From Balanoglossus misakiensis (Eukaryota > Hemichordata): a DNA stretch of 64,000 nucleotides. The stretch spans positions 9,362,001 through 9,426,000 of the forward strand of contig CM082578.2 of NCBI GenBank assembly GCA_040954595.2, given 5' to 3'. The notes under the pieces were generated by a model, which was given only the letters and a program-made list of their open reading frames with translations, was not told the origin of the DNA and searched no databases. The translations under genes and the position numbers were made by a program. Below are positions 50,901 through 63,689 of the stretch, in pieces; positions within the stretch are counted from its first letter, which is position 1, and each line of letters begins with the position of its first letter.

Positions 50901-53900
50901 GTTGAGGAATTAGACCTATTACCAAGGCAGAACGAAGATTATACAGAAAGCGCGGTCATTTTTTTAACAGTTAGAGGGCACTGCATGCGCCAGATACTCT
51001 ATGGTACAGACTATGTGCATTTCGTTCAAATCATACATGAACCATAAACAAACTACATGTACAAAGCAGCCTGATTTGCTTGATTACACAGTTTTGAAAC
51101 TCAACCATTTCGCCATTAACCTTTCAGTCTCTCTGTAATCTAGGCTTTCATTGTGGTAAAACGCTCCGGCATAAAGTGCCATGGCAAAGAGTGAAAATCA
51201 ATATATCTGGTTTCAGTCAGTTCATTGAAATGCACTGAAATGAGTGCTGGCAAATGAATGCAAAAACTGCACAGCACTGCAAAGGGCGGTGAATAGCATT
51301 TACTCTCTCCTAATGGATCACGTTGCCATGACAACACAATGCACCTGACATATTATGGGCCCTGCAGAGGTGCTGTTATAAGACGCCATTCTCAAGTTCA
51401 TTCTACCTGCGATAAATAAATAAATAAAATCACTCAGATATAACATCAATAGAGAAGAAGAAGGAACAACAGATTTTTTCCTTACTTCTATCGCCTTCAA
51501 ACGGCGGGTGAGAATGTCTTGTGTTTGGCGGTATTCTGGCCCGCACTATCTGCGTCCTGTTCTTCCTCAAGGCGAAATTCACATTATTATTGGCAAGTGG
51601 ACCTGCAGTCACGAAATATAACTTTAAAATGTACAGTAAACAAAATGAAGTTTAAACATGCAGACGAAAATCCTTCCAAGGGTAGATCTATTTACAGTCT
51701 ATTTTTTTAATCTCTGCCTCGCTTGTTATCCCTCTTACCTTCTTGTAACCTCTGTAAATGATAACTTGACTGAGTTTGCGGCGCTGCTGGGGGTTTGGGA
51801 GACTTGGTTGGAATGCTCGTGGAGAGCGACGTCGAGCGAGAAATCACCGGAGGTAGGTTCTCCCGGTTGCCGTTTTCCACCTCAAATTTGGTGGGTGTTT
51901 CTGTTGGCGTCACCCAGGCTCCTTGGGATGTCTCAGTCTGTGTGGCGAGGGAGGAAAGTAGGAAAACATCATTTGAAATGAAATTAAAATCCTACAAGAG
52001 GTGGTTTATTCTGTCATTTGTTGTATGGTCAATGGTCATTATAGTATTTTCGCGCACTGACTGAAAAGCAAATATTGTCGGATTACTTTGACTGTAAAAC
52101 AATTTCATTTGTTGTGGTTTGCCAGACAGCTGTATGGTGTAATCATGTTGATTCTTTTTCTACAGCAAGAAGTGCTAATTTCACCCATTTTGAATGTAAA
52201 CAAGCAATTAGACAAATTTTAAAACTGGTTACAATGGAATTCAGACACCAGTGCACAGTCACAGGTCATTCTAAGTGAAATAAGTGACCACAGATTTATG
52301 AAGATCTAAACAGTCAGTATATATATCACTGCACTCATTGGGGAATTCAAGTTCCAAGAGTGACTCAGTGTACAGACCACTCAAGGGGTTGGCCCACTCA
52401 TAGACCCCTATAATTCAAATCTGTTTATTTGCACAAAATGCAAGTTCATAAAGGCAGTGTGTAAATCAACATGAGGCACAATGCAGTGACACTGCAACAC
52501 ACATTTCTAGGTCGCATTAAGCTGTGTACTTGGTGACCTTAACAACAGGACAATTCAAGTCAACCACACTTGATGTAAACAACGTTGACAACTAAACATA
52601 CTTGGCACCAAGCGGAAGTGTAGTACTTGTACTTCCCCCACCACTGTGATTTTTAGTTTGACCCTATTGTTTTAGTGGTGAGTTTGGATCCATGTACTGG
52701 TTTTATGTGTACTGGTACGTGTTATGGGGATGAATGGGATGTTCACGTATAGCTGAAGTGTAAGCACACCATTCTCCTTGTCAAGTTGTACGTGTTAAAT
52801 GTACACTTAATGAGTTCAACAGGTGGTTTCACTTTAAGATCATTGTCTCTGTCAATGCCTCACTATTCATCCTCACCTCGCATGCATAACTCGCTCATAC
52901 AGACACGATAATCTCAACTTTTCCCTAAAGTTGATATGCTAACTATGCTTTTCAGAAAAAAATAAGACAGAGAAATAAGACAGAGAAAATTGCAGAAACC
53001 ACAAAGAAGTCTTTGCCTAAGACAGGTTGTCTGTTTTTAGTGTAGCGACAATTGGTGAACAGTACAACGACAGACACAGTTCACTAGTCGTGCGTGAGGG
53101 TATGCTAAAATTGTGACGGTTGTTTGATGTTGTTTGTGGTAACCACTCACTGTAGCTAACAACACTCACATGCACACAGGCTCATTGAGGCAGTCATTAA
53201 ACATCATATATTAGGGGTTCTAAATCACACCAAAAGCATGTAGATATTTCGCGATTTGTGAGCACTTAAACTTTTTATGTGAGAAAAACCCACCTCTTTG
53301 GCACCTGTCTTGTCTTTGTTTCTGTATTTCCCAAGTACAACCGGAGTCAGTCGTCCACTCTTGAAGGGCATCTTACTCTTCTCATACTGGAAAAAAAAAG
53401 CAAACAGCTTAATTACACAACCACATTAAGTAAATCCCAATTATGGATTCAGTACAAACACAGAAAGACTGCCTGGGCATATTTTTTTTTTTCAATTTCA
53501 GGGAGTCAGAGGTCACTTAAAAGCCATTTCATTAAAATTTCATTGAGAATAAAACAGGACCCTGGGAAAGTTGGCTGTTTTTAAAGTTCTAAATTCTTCA
53601 AGATAATGATTATGAGCCTTTCAACAAACTGCTGTTTGGGGGCTTACAGGTTATTTTTATATTAAAATAGAGAAAATTTACGGGAAAAATTAACAAAAGT
53701 CTTCAAAAAATGTCCATGATGGACAATAAACATTCTTGTCTGGAGTCGTTGCGAACACCTGCTGGTGGCGAGTGTGTGTACCTGCATGCATGAAAGGAGT
53801 TCGAACAGGCCATGGTTCAAGCACCAGCAACGACATTCTTCACCTCACATTACACATCTATTCATATTGCAGAGTTCTTGTTATCCCAGATTTCACTGCT

Positions 53901-56900
53901 GTGGACACTGTACCTCCCTCAGCTCTCACAATACATGTACACCCCCGTGCATCGTATCCAAGATGCGGGGGGTCACTCCAAATATCGCACATTAGGTAAC
54001 CAGGTGGGACTAATTATTACCGTATATGCCAGAAGTGCCGAAGTTCGGCACTTGAAGCATCGTCAATCAATGCAGTGTCAGATAGGGGTGACACTTCGAG
54101 ATGAGAGAACCAATCAAGAATCTCGTCCCAGCTATGTCGATCACCACTGTCTGACTTCAAATCTGTGACTGTCTCTTGCATTTATGACTTCACAAATATA
54201 ATGAAATTAGGCAGTTGGGATTATAAAGTTTCCATGGTAAAGAAATAATCATTTTTGATTGATATGACTGCATTAAAAAATAAACATGGCTGGGCATGCC
54301 AACACAGAATGATGTTTAACAATTGAAAACAAACAAATATAATTTGATCACCCCCGGTGTAATCAAATTTTAACATGTACTGAAATTGAATTGAAGCAAT
54401 CACATTTGGATCACAAGCAATGAAAACATTTTGGGTGAATAACAAAATTGAATTTGCTACACTCTATAACATTGACCGTGAAGTCAGTACAAACAACGCT
54501 GTGAAGTCTAGGACACCGAGCACAGTGTTGACAGTAAAAAGATCCAATTTTGATGTCAACATTATCAATAGAACACGTACCGTACATAATCCTTTGTCGG
54601 CAGTGTAACCATGGCAACGCGACTCCTGAGTCATTCTCACGAGTACAGAATTTATGAGCTCTCACGGAGAAAGCTGACAACTATGGAACTTGCCAAGACA
54701 CTGCCTCCCCCTAGACAGACTGGATGTTTCCCCACAGAAAATAATTCACTTAAATTTCTAGCATTTTCTTTATATCAGAGTTTAGTTTTTTTTCAGTAAT
54801 CGGATGTTGTAGCCAGCCAATCTAACCTAGCTGCGCAAAATCTGGGATCAGCTACTTCTAGAAGAGAAGCTTTCCTGTATATTCATGTATTCATGTACTC
54901 CTGTATTGTCATGGAAACACAGTTGGATTTGAGAAAACCATTGGAGAACAACTGGCTTGAGGATGTGTTCACACATCACAAAAGTAACTGGAGTTTTCGA
55001 GTCAATAAGATGGACAAATCACAACAGGAGGTTAAGAAATTTGATATTGCACGTATGAAAATATTACTTACTAAATTATTCAAACGGGAGAGGAAAAATA
55101 TCTATTGGATATAAAATATTTTATATTATTGCATTTAATATTAATGATCCAGATGAATAACAGCCTATATTTTCTAGAGTTAATCACTTTAAAAGCCAAA
55201 ATGGGAAAAAAGTTCATTGAATTGAGTATCAGACACAGCGAGTCAAACCTAATATTGCTATGGTTACGTTTGTTTGCTAGAGTTTGAAAGGGTACCTAAA
55301 CTAACTCCTTCAAAATGATGAGATGCACCATTGTTTAGCAATGAAAGGATTTTTGAAATGGGAAAATGAAGACGACGGTAATTTGTAAAGGAAGATTTCA
55401 AGTCAAGCACATTTCAATGTTAAATCAGGTTAAATCATTAAAATTCTATTCACAGACTGAGCCGGGCACTGTGATCCAATTGCTACTTTCTTTGAATTGA
55501 AAAGTCTCTTGAATTATCAAACAACAATATCCCAGAACACTCCTCATGTACATGTACATTCTGCATTAACTGTCGGTCAGTACAGGTCAGATATTTTCAA
55601 AGTCAGTTCACGACAGCATACGGTAAACATATTCTTTTCTCACAAGCAAGTATCAAATTGGCCTCGTTAAATCTTGATATCAATGTAGGCATGCTCCACA
55701 TCTTAGTGACCTCAGACTAATCTTATCCAAAATAAATAAAATAGCAGATGCCTGAAACTGTCTTGTCGTAAATTAAATTTAGTACAACATCCAATCTTCT
55801 AACTCATTCGGAAAGTATACACTGACAACGAAAGATGCAAAGTTTATTCAGCAGATTGAAGACTCCTATTCACGCAGTGACATTTAAGTTCTTTGATCCA
55901 TTGCTGCATTATTAGATGCCGTGAATACAGCCACTGAATGACATCAGCAAATTGGAATAACATGAAGGGTTCCCTGTGACAGGATGGCGATCGAAGTTAA
56001 TTTCCCTGTCAAAGCTTTTAAGGAAATCTGCAGAAGAGGAAGTGTTACATATTGATCAGTCTTAAATGGGACTCGACGTGAGATATCTACACTGTTGGTA
56101 TACACGCGTTATCGTTTGATTTTCCACAAGTCAATAATCACAAAAGAATTTTAGAATAAGATCAAAACAGCCAGACTGAGGGGAAATATTCATTTGGGAA
56201 TTATTATTATATGTAAAGATTTAGCAGACTTCTTTGTATATATTGATTATTGAATTGATTTTGTACTTATCTGCTTGATAAACATCTTCCTTACACTACA
56301 AGTACATCAGTTGACCATCAATTTCCTGCTCTCTCACCTTAAGTTTCCTACGTTTTGGCATGGTAATGAGTTTAACTCTCCCTCATCCATTTACATCTTC
56401 AGTCTTACAAGAACCATCCCTCCGCAGATCTTACAATTTACGCCAAATATTCTGTGAATTCTAGTCTTGTAGCGAGAGACCCCGAGTAGCACAGTGGGGT
56501 ATTTTATGAACTGAACTCGAACAGCTGCCCGTAGTTGTATCGAATCAAATTATCATATCACCACAGCAACAGTAGTAACGCGTTCGTAATTGCGGTGTAT
56601 ACCCTTGGTAAATTTCCGCATCAGAAACCTGTCCGATTAGGTCCCAGCCTGTCCATTATTTTGGTCCATAATGCGCACAATTTTCCAGTTTCGTTCTCTA
56701 ACAGTCGACACACACACACGTCGTAGTTGGGTTAATGCGACAATTGGCTTATAGCGATTACAGGGTCTCCAACCACCTGTATGAATGTGTGTTGTTCCCT
56801 CTCAGTATTTGCCTTCTACCTCGTGTACAGTAATCCACAAAAGTACAACAGAAATCCTTTTCAACTGGACGCGATGCTGCAGCTACTAGTGTCCATTGTC

Positions 56901-59900
56901 GCTCAAAAAACAGACCGAAAAAAATCCAGAACTCCACGTTCTAAAGTTAGCGAACAAACGGGAGGTCACACGTACACAACAAGCTTTGGCGAAGCGACAC
57001 TGGTTACCAGTACACAGAAATGCGTGCTTGTTAAACAAATGAGGGCAGACACACCACTCCCCGAAGCAGCAAAATCAGAGCACGCCACGCCCCAAAACAA
57101 CAACATTAAGAGCACACTGGCGACCACCAGAGATTCGAGGTCAAGGCAAGGGGCAATCCCACAGACCACTTATACATTCGCGCCAATACCATTGGAAACA
57201 CAAGATCTCTTTTGTGTATGTCTATATGCTCCCATCAAAGAACAGAAAGTGGATGTTTAGTGTCAAAACCCTGAGAATCGCTCACCGCTTTCATTAAATT
57301 AAAATACCACGCTGGGTTAAATATTCATGAAATTCATTCATGTATGACTAGGCTCTCTGATATTGACATGGAAGTACAAATGTACCTCTGCAGGATAAAA
57401 TTATTCATGAAGTGCTGTCACGGTTTACAAGGGGGGGGGGGACAAGGTTTGGTGCTTTTCAGGGCAACGTTTCACCTCTCTGTGCTCTAACTAATGGTGC
57501 CTGTTCAAATAGCACATTAATCAGAGATTTTAGACACCACACACGTACACCATCATCGCATCTGTCACAAAACCCACAGCTTAGGCGTCTGAGTTGCCAT
57601 AGTAACTACCCATGATCTGTGTCATTGACTGTAACATGCGTTTATTACATATATTTTATAATCTCAATAACATGAGAAATACTTGTCCATATAAATCCTT
57701 GATAACAACCCCACCAGTTTGTGAGAACACAGCAACACTATATGTACGCCGAACCAGAGTTGGACTTAGTTTAGTCTAAGTAGGGGGTTAAAGTCCAGCC
57801 TAAAATTTGAGCTGGGTAAAAAGGTACCGTGCATGTGTTAACCCTGCGTGGGTCCTATAGTTGGAGCTCTTCTCTGTTGAATTTGGCACAGAAAAGCCAC
57901 TGTTACATGTTAATTGCACTGGCCCTGAGGCAGACACTGTATGGAGAGAATTAGGATTTTTAGCCATTGCCAGGTCTCAAACTGATTGGACATTAATGTA
58001 TTGTGACCTACACTAAATTTTGCATGTAGAGGATGAGACATCCATTTAACGCAACTCTGCAGTCACCATGAAGTTGGCACTTGCAAGAAAACTAATTAGA
58101 CAGCACACAATAGCTACTGTTTTAATTTACAGGCTAAATGTAAATTGCTTTTCATTAGCTATCCATTGAAACTAATTAGTAATTGGCAGGAACACTGAGG
58201 TGTAATTGCTAATATCCTTTCAACACTTTGACAGTCACTTGGTGACATTTCATTATTAATGAAAATACTTTGAAGGACTCTATTGCAACCATATCACCAA
58301 AAATACCAAGTAAGTTTTAAATTTTAGGAATCATGAACTCTTTTTGACAATTAAATGAACTCTTTGCACCCCAATGAGCAGAAGAAACACAGACATTGTG
58401 AAGGTCTGAAATCCTGCCACTGTGTTCCATTGACAGAGCAGAGAATGGGTAAACTTGAAAGCTGCATTGGTAATAACATAGCAACCAGACGGGGGCCCTT
58501 TTTAAACTTTCATCACCTTCAGGGAAGCATGAAATCTCTTGCGTGAATAATTTACTCCCCGCACACTCTGGTCAAGATTGCGCTGAAAGGAATTACTGAC
58601 GAAACTGCACCACGAGTTTAACCGAATCAGCTTCAGTTTTTCCTTTTGCACTGCAAATGGCCATGTGGTGTAGGAACTTCTCTGCTAAAGGTGTCTTGCG
58701 TCATTAGAAACGATTACCGGTACATCAACAACAATAAACACTACCCACCTACGATTACAATTTTCATGCAAATTTCCATTGTCACGCATCGACTAGTACT
58801 ACTGTACCAACAGTCGATCATTGTTCTTTAAATCTCTAATCTGTGACCAGTTGCTAGTGACCCAACTAATACAAGGGAAAACAATATAGAAATTCGAGTA
58901 AAGCAAACAGGAATCCTCCTGGGATATTGTGTTAATACAATCATGTAAAAGAATGTATATAACACTAACACTAACAGTGCTGTGTGTTCCCGTTAGTGTG
59001 TGTGTGAGGTACAATACGTTCTAAAACCTACCAGTCAATCTAGAAAGAAACCCCTGACTTGCTCTACGTAAACAATGGCTTCATATTTTGTTTGTTACAG
59101 TTACACCATTGTTTACATGTTTTATCACAACACCACCTGCCTATAGCCAGTTATCCATCATTCAAATCTAGGGACATACCAGTCGTTCTGCAAGGACACC
59201 CTAAGGCAATATTTATGAGATTGATTAGCGTATTTGCCCAAGCAATCATGCTACCCTGACTTAACTGCATGTCAACTTTATGAAACCAGACACAAATTCC
59301 AATACACATTTTCAACCTAGATCTGTACTGGACACCCACAAGTAGGCGAGCATCAGAAGTCAGAGTCTACATTGTAAATGTATGTAAAGAATGGTTATCA
59401 TTTAATATCAAGCTACAACCCACTGGCAAGCCACATATTCTCGACAAGATTTTTTATTTATGGCAATATGGATTTCTCGTAACCACAGATCGGACAAATA
59501 AATAAATAATACTGAACTCAAAAGATTCCCGCCAAATTAGCTGGAACAACGTGAGTCACCCCAGACAGATTACCCCTTCTCCACTAAAACTCAAACAGTC
59601 TTTTGTTATTTGCGCAAACATAAAATCCAGGTCAGTCATGAGGGATGGATGTTGATCTGTGTGGAAGACACTGCTTTTGTCTGAAACACAGCCAAAAGTC
59701 AACAAGACAGTGATAAGACAGCCACAAGTTACTGTGTGTTGGTAGCAACCAGAGAGTGGGATACAGAAATGGTTTGCAAGATTGTCGTTCGTCAAATTTA
59801 TGTCTGTAATGTAATGCTCAAGAGTACAATTGTTTTCAGCGCAGTGAAAAATGCGTGGTACTTTCTGCCAGAATGCAAGCAGTAATTAGGAGATCATCAT

Positions 59901-62417
59901 GGTCTGTAAAACAGAGATGGAATATAACCATTTGGTTTTAATTTTGGTCTTGACACAAAACACACTATGATTTAGATAAACTAAAGGTAAAAGTTACAAA
60001 ATATTAACAAGACAATACTCGTCATTTCTAGCGGTCATCTTGATCAAACGGTGACCTCCCAGGACTTGCACGCAACAAACATGTCATGTTATCCTCTGCA
60101 ATGCAATGACACAATTCCTTTCCAGAAGTAAACAACCCGAAATTTAAAACCACAAAAGCAGCGATAACCCTTCAACCTCAATACCTGTAAACAAGCGCCA
60201 GGCAACACCAAAAAGTGAAATGGCCACAAATGAAGTAAAAGTGGCAGACTATGTGTTTTCTCTTGTTCCACGCATTACAGGATCAACAAGTTGTTTTGTT
60301 GCACAGCAACGAGTTTTAGTCTTTTTGTGTAATTTTTTCTTCTACAGAATAAATCCAATTAGTGTTTTCTGTGGGTGTCAGAGCCAACAACCTGTTTGGT
60401 AGTTCATGAAAATATCTTTGTGTTCGAACACTATTAGTTGGAGTACTCTTGACATACCTCCAGTACTATGTTCATGATGGAGCTTTGCCGCAGTTTTGCA
60501 GCCCCTCCGGCTCCCCTTGACGATTTTTGTTTTTGACGGGGGAGCCTGAGGAGCTGCAAAACTGCAGCAAGATGGAGCTATGGTTAGCTCCATCATGAAT
60601 GTACAAATGTCAGGGAAAATATAAAATATTGCAGTTTACTAGGGCATATGTAGATGTAGCGGGTATTCACAGAAAATATGCATGTCTCAATCATGTCAAA
60701 CTTACAAATTGTGGTTCAGCTGTGCATAAAATACATTGTGCTGATAAACCATGTCAATATCACATGGCTTCAGTTATTTGAGGAACACCTTGCTGCCAAT
60801 GTGTAGTAACTCCACAGGGAAACCGACCAACACTGTTGGAAAATGTTAATTAAAACGTCTGTCACCTCTGGGCCACAGACTGTGTAATAATAATGGCAGG
60901 CTGCCACTTCACAGACATACCAGAACAAACAGTGGAACTGTCATCTCATGCCAGCTTTCCACTCCACAGGTAAATTTACAGTTTCTGACTACACTTACCA
61001 ATTTCTTCTGTTTTTCTAAGTGCTTCTCTTGTCTGGCCATAAATGTGGTGCCCAAGCCTTCGCATATCTTCGCACTCGTTTCGCTGACTTGGGGTTTGAA
61101 TGTAAATAGGCTTTCTTGCTCCTCCTGGAGTTTGAGCCGGGTGTTGACCGCCGGGTAGACGCCAGCCCTGAACTCGTTGCCGCGCTCCTTCACCATTTTC
61201 ATGCTGGTCGCGTTGAGCTTCGGGGCGAAGGTGAGCTCCGACTCGAAACTGAACCTGTTCTGCGTCTTCATTCTCATCAGCCCCGTGGTTCTCGGGGTGA
61301 CATCGCCCTGATCGGCTTGTTGCTGACACGTCAACATTGACGCTGCAGTCTTCGAATTTCCACTCCGGGAGAGTCTGTAATTTTTGTGACTGGGATCTGC
61401 GTCCGCGATTATTGGCGCCGATGCTTGCCGCTTGTAGTTGATGGTCAACGCCGAGGAAATGTCGGGAGGTCCGGCAACATACCTGGTCATAGTAAAGCAG
61501 ACATGTTTGCAGGGTTAGCGTCGTAAAGATTAAAATTCTACGCTAGTCAACGCTATAATACGGTCCTATTGAGCGACCCATTGTGCGGCGTAACCATGGA
61601 CGCCTTCAGTAATATATTTGTACAGCGCCGTCGAACTCATGAATAAAACATGAGCCCCCCTGCACGGGCTTTTGTTTAGAATCTCTTTCACACACATTCA
61701 CCCCGAAACAAACAACGTATTCCGTGGCCCAGGTCAAATATAACTGTTCTGGCAAAATGTCTGACACACAATCAAGTGACAATTTGGCGAGATACATGTA
61801 TTCGGAATGTCTGCCACGCCAGCGTAATCTCGATCGAAGGCGGCTGGCAAGACGCGGCTATAAATCAAAGCATTCGTTCTTGAGACTTTGCCATGGAAAC
61901 ATCGGATTTTACGCACATCTGTTGCATGTAATTGCCTACCTGATACCATTTTACAAACCAAAGCTAAATCTGCCTCATCTCTAGCGCATAACAGGCCATG
62001 AAATGTCTGTTTATGACGAAAACACAGCCACATGAAATACACAGACGCGACATTGACAAATTAAATATATACTAAACTTCCTGTGGAACATGTATAAGAA
62101 AAACATACACAGACAACAGAGGGCGCTCTCACGACCGAGTAGTGATTTTGTTTTCACAGTTTATAACAGTATTTTCTTTATTTGAGAGAGCGGGCGGCAT
62201 CGAGTGGGATGAATTTAAACACTTGACCGTAAAGGAATCACAACTGTACACTTAGACTATTGGGGATAAAATTACAACATTACCGATCTTTCTTGATATA
62301 GTCACGATATGGTCCGTATTTCGCTTGTAGCAAGCGCTTTCCAATGGACTTTCTCAGAGACTCGTAAACTGGAAATGTTTTCGCCTTGGCTTTCGTGGTT
62401 CGCTTGCGCACGGGCAT
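44928..62417 (-). CDS. TTLL3: Tubulin glycine ligase, TTLL3/TTLL8 type, 17 exons
   Basis: Adds the first glycine to glutamates of tubulin in cilia and flagella (TTLL3/8 family). Exons: 62417-62284, 61482-60999, 53386-53294, 51937-51739, 51602-51486, 50833-50673, 50353-50179, 49386-49304, 49087-48959, 48639-48525, 48295-48008, 47846-47657, 47490-47342, 47072-46832, 46605-46383, 46110-45898, 45569-44928. All phases match: 3636 nt, 1211 aa. Similarity to human TTLL3 starts at about residue 370 (NRIRNAKL) and covers [33 protein letters not shown], the ATP-grasp segments [27 protein letters not shown] and [14 protein letters not shown], and the metal/ATP motif [13 protein letters not shown], then [13 protein letters not shown]. 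Exon 11 holds a Glu/Lys-rich loop. The first 300 or so residues extend beyond human TTLL3 and contain two FxFxP-type motifs ([16 protein letters not shown]). The tail (1000-1211) is Lys/Pro-rich. The two upstream exons could belong to a separate promoter or gene, though phase supports joining. Confidence 0.9.
51322..51335. promoter_or_regulatory. RFX X-box-like palindrome (one mismatch) in TTLL3 intron 5
   Basis: GTTGCCATGACAAC fits the X-box GTNRCC-AT-RGYAAC except for one base (GACAAC instead of GGCAAC or GGTAAC). It lies about 490 bp upstream of exon 6, where similarity to human TTLL3 begins. Confidence 0.45.
54605..54618. promoter_or_regulatory. Perfect RFX X-box consensus in TTLL3 intron 2
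   Basis: GTAACCATGGCAAC matches GTNRCC-AT-RGYAAC at all positions. It is 1.2 kb upstream of exon 3. X-boxes drive ciliary genes through RFX factors, and TTLL3 is a ciliary enzyme. Use is inferred. Confidence 0.5.
57593..57606. promoter_or_regulatory. Second perfect RFX X-box consensus in TTLL3 intron 2
   Basis: GTTGCCATAGTAAC matches GTNRCC-AT-RGYAAC at all positions, 3 kb from the first. Confidence 0.45.
60471..60600. mobile_element. Fold-back element, MITE-like, 130 bp
   Basis: The arms 60471-60529 and 60530-60600 are inverted copies. The outer ends read TTCATGATGGAGCT and, inverted, AGCTCCATCATGAA. Inner segments pair as GCAGTTTTGCAGC with GCTGCAAAACTGC and GGCTCCCC with GGGGAGCC. The right arm has an extra block of about 10 bp. 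No coding capacity and no clear target-site duplication seen. Confidence 0.6.
61887..61900. promoter_or_regulatory. RFX X-box-like palindrome (one mismatch) in TTLL3 intron 1
   Basis: TTTGCCATGGAAAC, read on minus as GTTTCCATGGCAAA, is close to the X-box consensus. It lies about 390 bp downstream of exon 1 and inside the first intron. Confidence 0.35.
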
Positions 62418-63606
62418 ATTGCAGCATGGAAAGAAAAACACACACTTTTCATCTTTTCCCCTTGCGATAGTACGAGCGCTTGAGTTAATACAGCTTTATA
62501 CCGTGCACTATCGTATATAATACAGTCACGTGGTGCTCTAGAAGTTCTAGCTGTTCCGATTGATGACGTCATAAATTATACATAGAATAGCTCCCGAATT
62601 CATTGCATGTAAACTTGTGTATAGTATTAGTTTAAGTTCCTTAAAATGCCGTTACCATGAACGTCGCATGATTCAAAGGCAAATAATTTGAGCCATCAAG
62701 AGTCATGTGTTTTCTTGTCTCGGCGTACACAGTAGTGATCGTGGTCTGTATGAAGCACGCAAGGTCTGCGATTCCTACCTCTAGTCCCTGCTAACTGCCC
62801 CCCAAAAATCCGAAGCTCCTGGAAGCAGACCGCCTACGGTCCCTCGTATTGCAAAGAAAATGTCATCCCCAATTATTCAAGCCAGTTGCCATTGAAGTCA
62901 ACGGTATTCATGTCCTCTACATTTTGCTTGTACGAATGTAGGGTGCCAGCCCCACCCCTTTTGGATTTTGTTCACAAACACTGGCAAAGAAAAGACATAT
63001 ACGCGCATTTTCCTTGATTTTCATATATTTACACCGCACACAATGCATCGGAGCCTGCAAGTCGAGAACTTAAGTTACGTTCCAATCAATCTGCAATTTA
63101 ATTGGGCGGCTGAGTTTCAGAAATTTTAACTTGTCAAATAGATCTGTGAGTTGTTGTCAACTTCACGTCTATACATACAGGTTCTTGAAAGGTTGCGCTC
63201 ACTCTTTTCCTTCTATATCAACATTAAAGTACATGTGGACACTTTTGAAGTTTGTTGATGATTCAATCGCTGTTAGCTTACAAAAATTGTAAGTGTTGCG
63301 TTGTTATATAGTGGATGATTTTTGGAGTGGTTTAAAACATCGTTTTGCAATTGAATATTACTAAAGCCAAATATTTTAGAAGGAAGAAACCTACAGGAGC
63401 AAACGTTGGATGAAAAGTTACTTAAACACTGGTTATAAAGTCGCCCACCACCCACTGGTTTTGCCAAGAAAATTATATTGACGGAATGAAAAGTATTCTT
63501 TCAGTGAGAATTCGTGACTGAGAGTCACGACCAGACTCCCTAACCAAATATAGAAAAGCAGACCAATTCTTTCAAGAGTTAAAGGGTCTTTGTGTATACA
63601 ACAAAC
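62418..63606. promoter_or_regulatory. Head-to-head promoter region of TTLL3 (-) and copine (+)
   Basis: The two start codons are 1189 bp apart on opposite strands with no ORF between them. A full CRE (TGACGTCA, 62564-62571) and a TATA-like string (about 62514) sit within 155 bp of the TTLL3 ATG. A shared regulatory region is inferred. Confidence 0.5.
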
Positions 63607-63689
63607 ATGGCGGCTGGGATGCAGGCAGAGTTTCGACCTGGATCGGCGACTGTTCCGGCGACGAAGGTTGAAATTACTGTGTCTTGTCG
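63607..63689 (+). CDS. Copine, first coding exon only (gene continues beyond the window)
   Basis: Copines are calcium-dependent phospholipid-binding proteins with two C2 domains and a von Willebrand A-like domain. The exon starts with ATGGCGGCT in a good context (ACAACATGGCGG type) and ends in a consensus donor (TCG with GTGAGT) after 27 codons plus 2 nt. The encoded end, VPATKVEITVSCR, matches the start of the first C2 domain in the CPNE5/8/9 group (ATRVEVSVSCRNLLD in human CPNE8). No second exon lies before the window end, so the domain content of the rest cannot be seen. Assignment rests on about 13 residues plus the splice position, where other copines continue with NLLDKD. Confidence 0.7.

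Larger units (their letters stand above)
53387..60998. other. 7.6-kb intron 2 of TTLL3
   Basis: The largest intron in the window, separating the N-terminal extension exons from the rest. It contains two perfect X-box matches (54605, 57593), a 130-bp fold-back (60471-60600) and a G9 run near 57432. The 159-aa plus ORF at 56781-57260 has no recognisable domain and is treated as chance. An unseen short exon is possible but not needed by phase. Confidence 0.6.

Noticed and set aside
56781-57260. 159-aa plus-strand ORF
   Set aside because: No recognisable domain or exon signals, and it sits inside TTLL3 intron 2.
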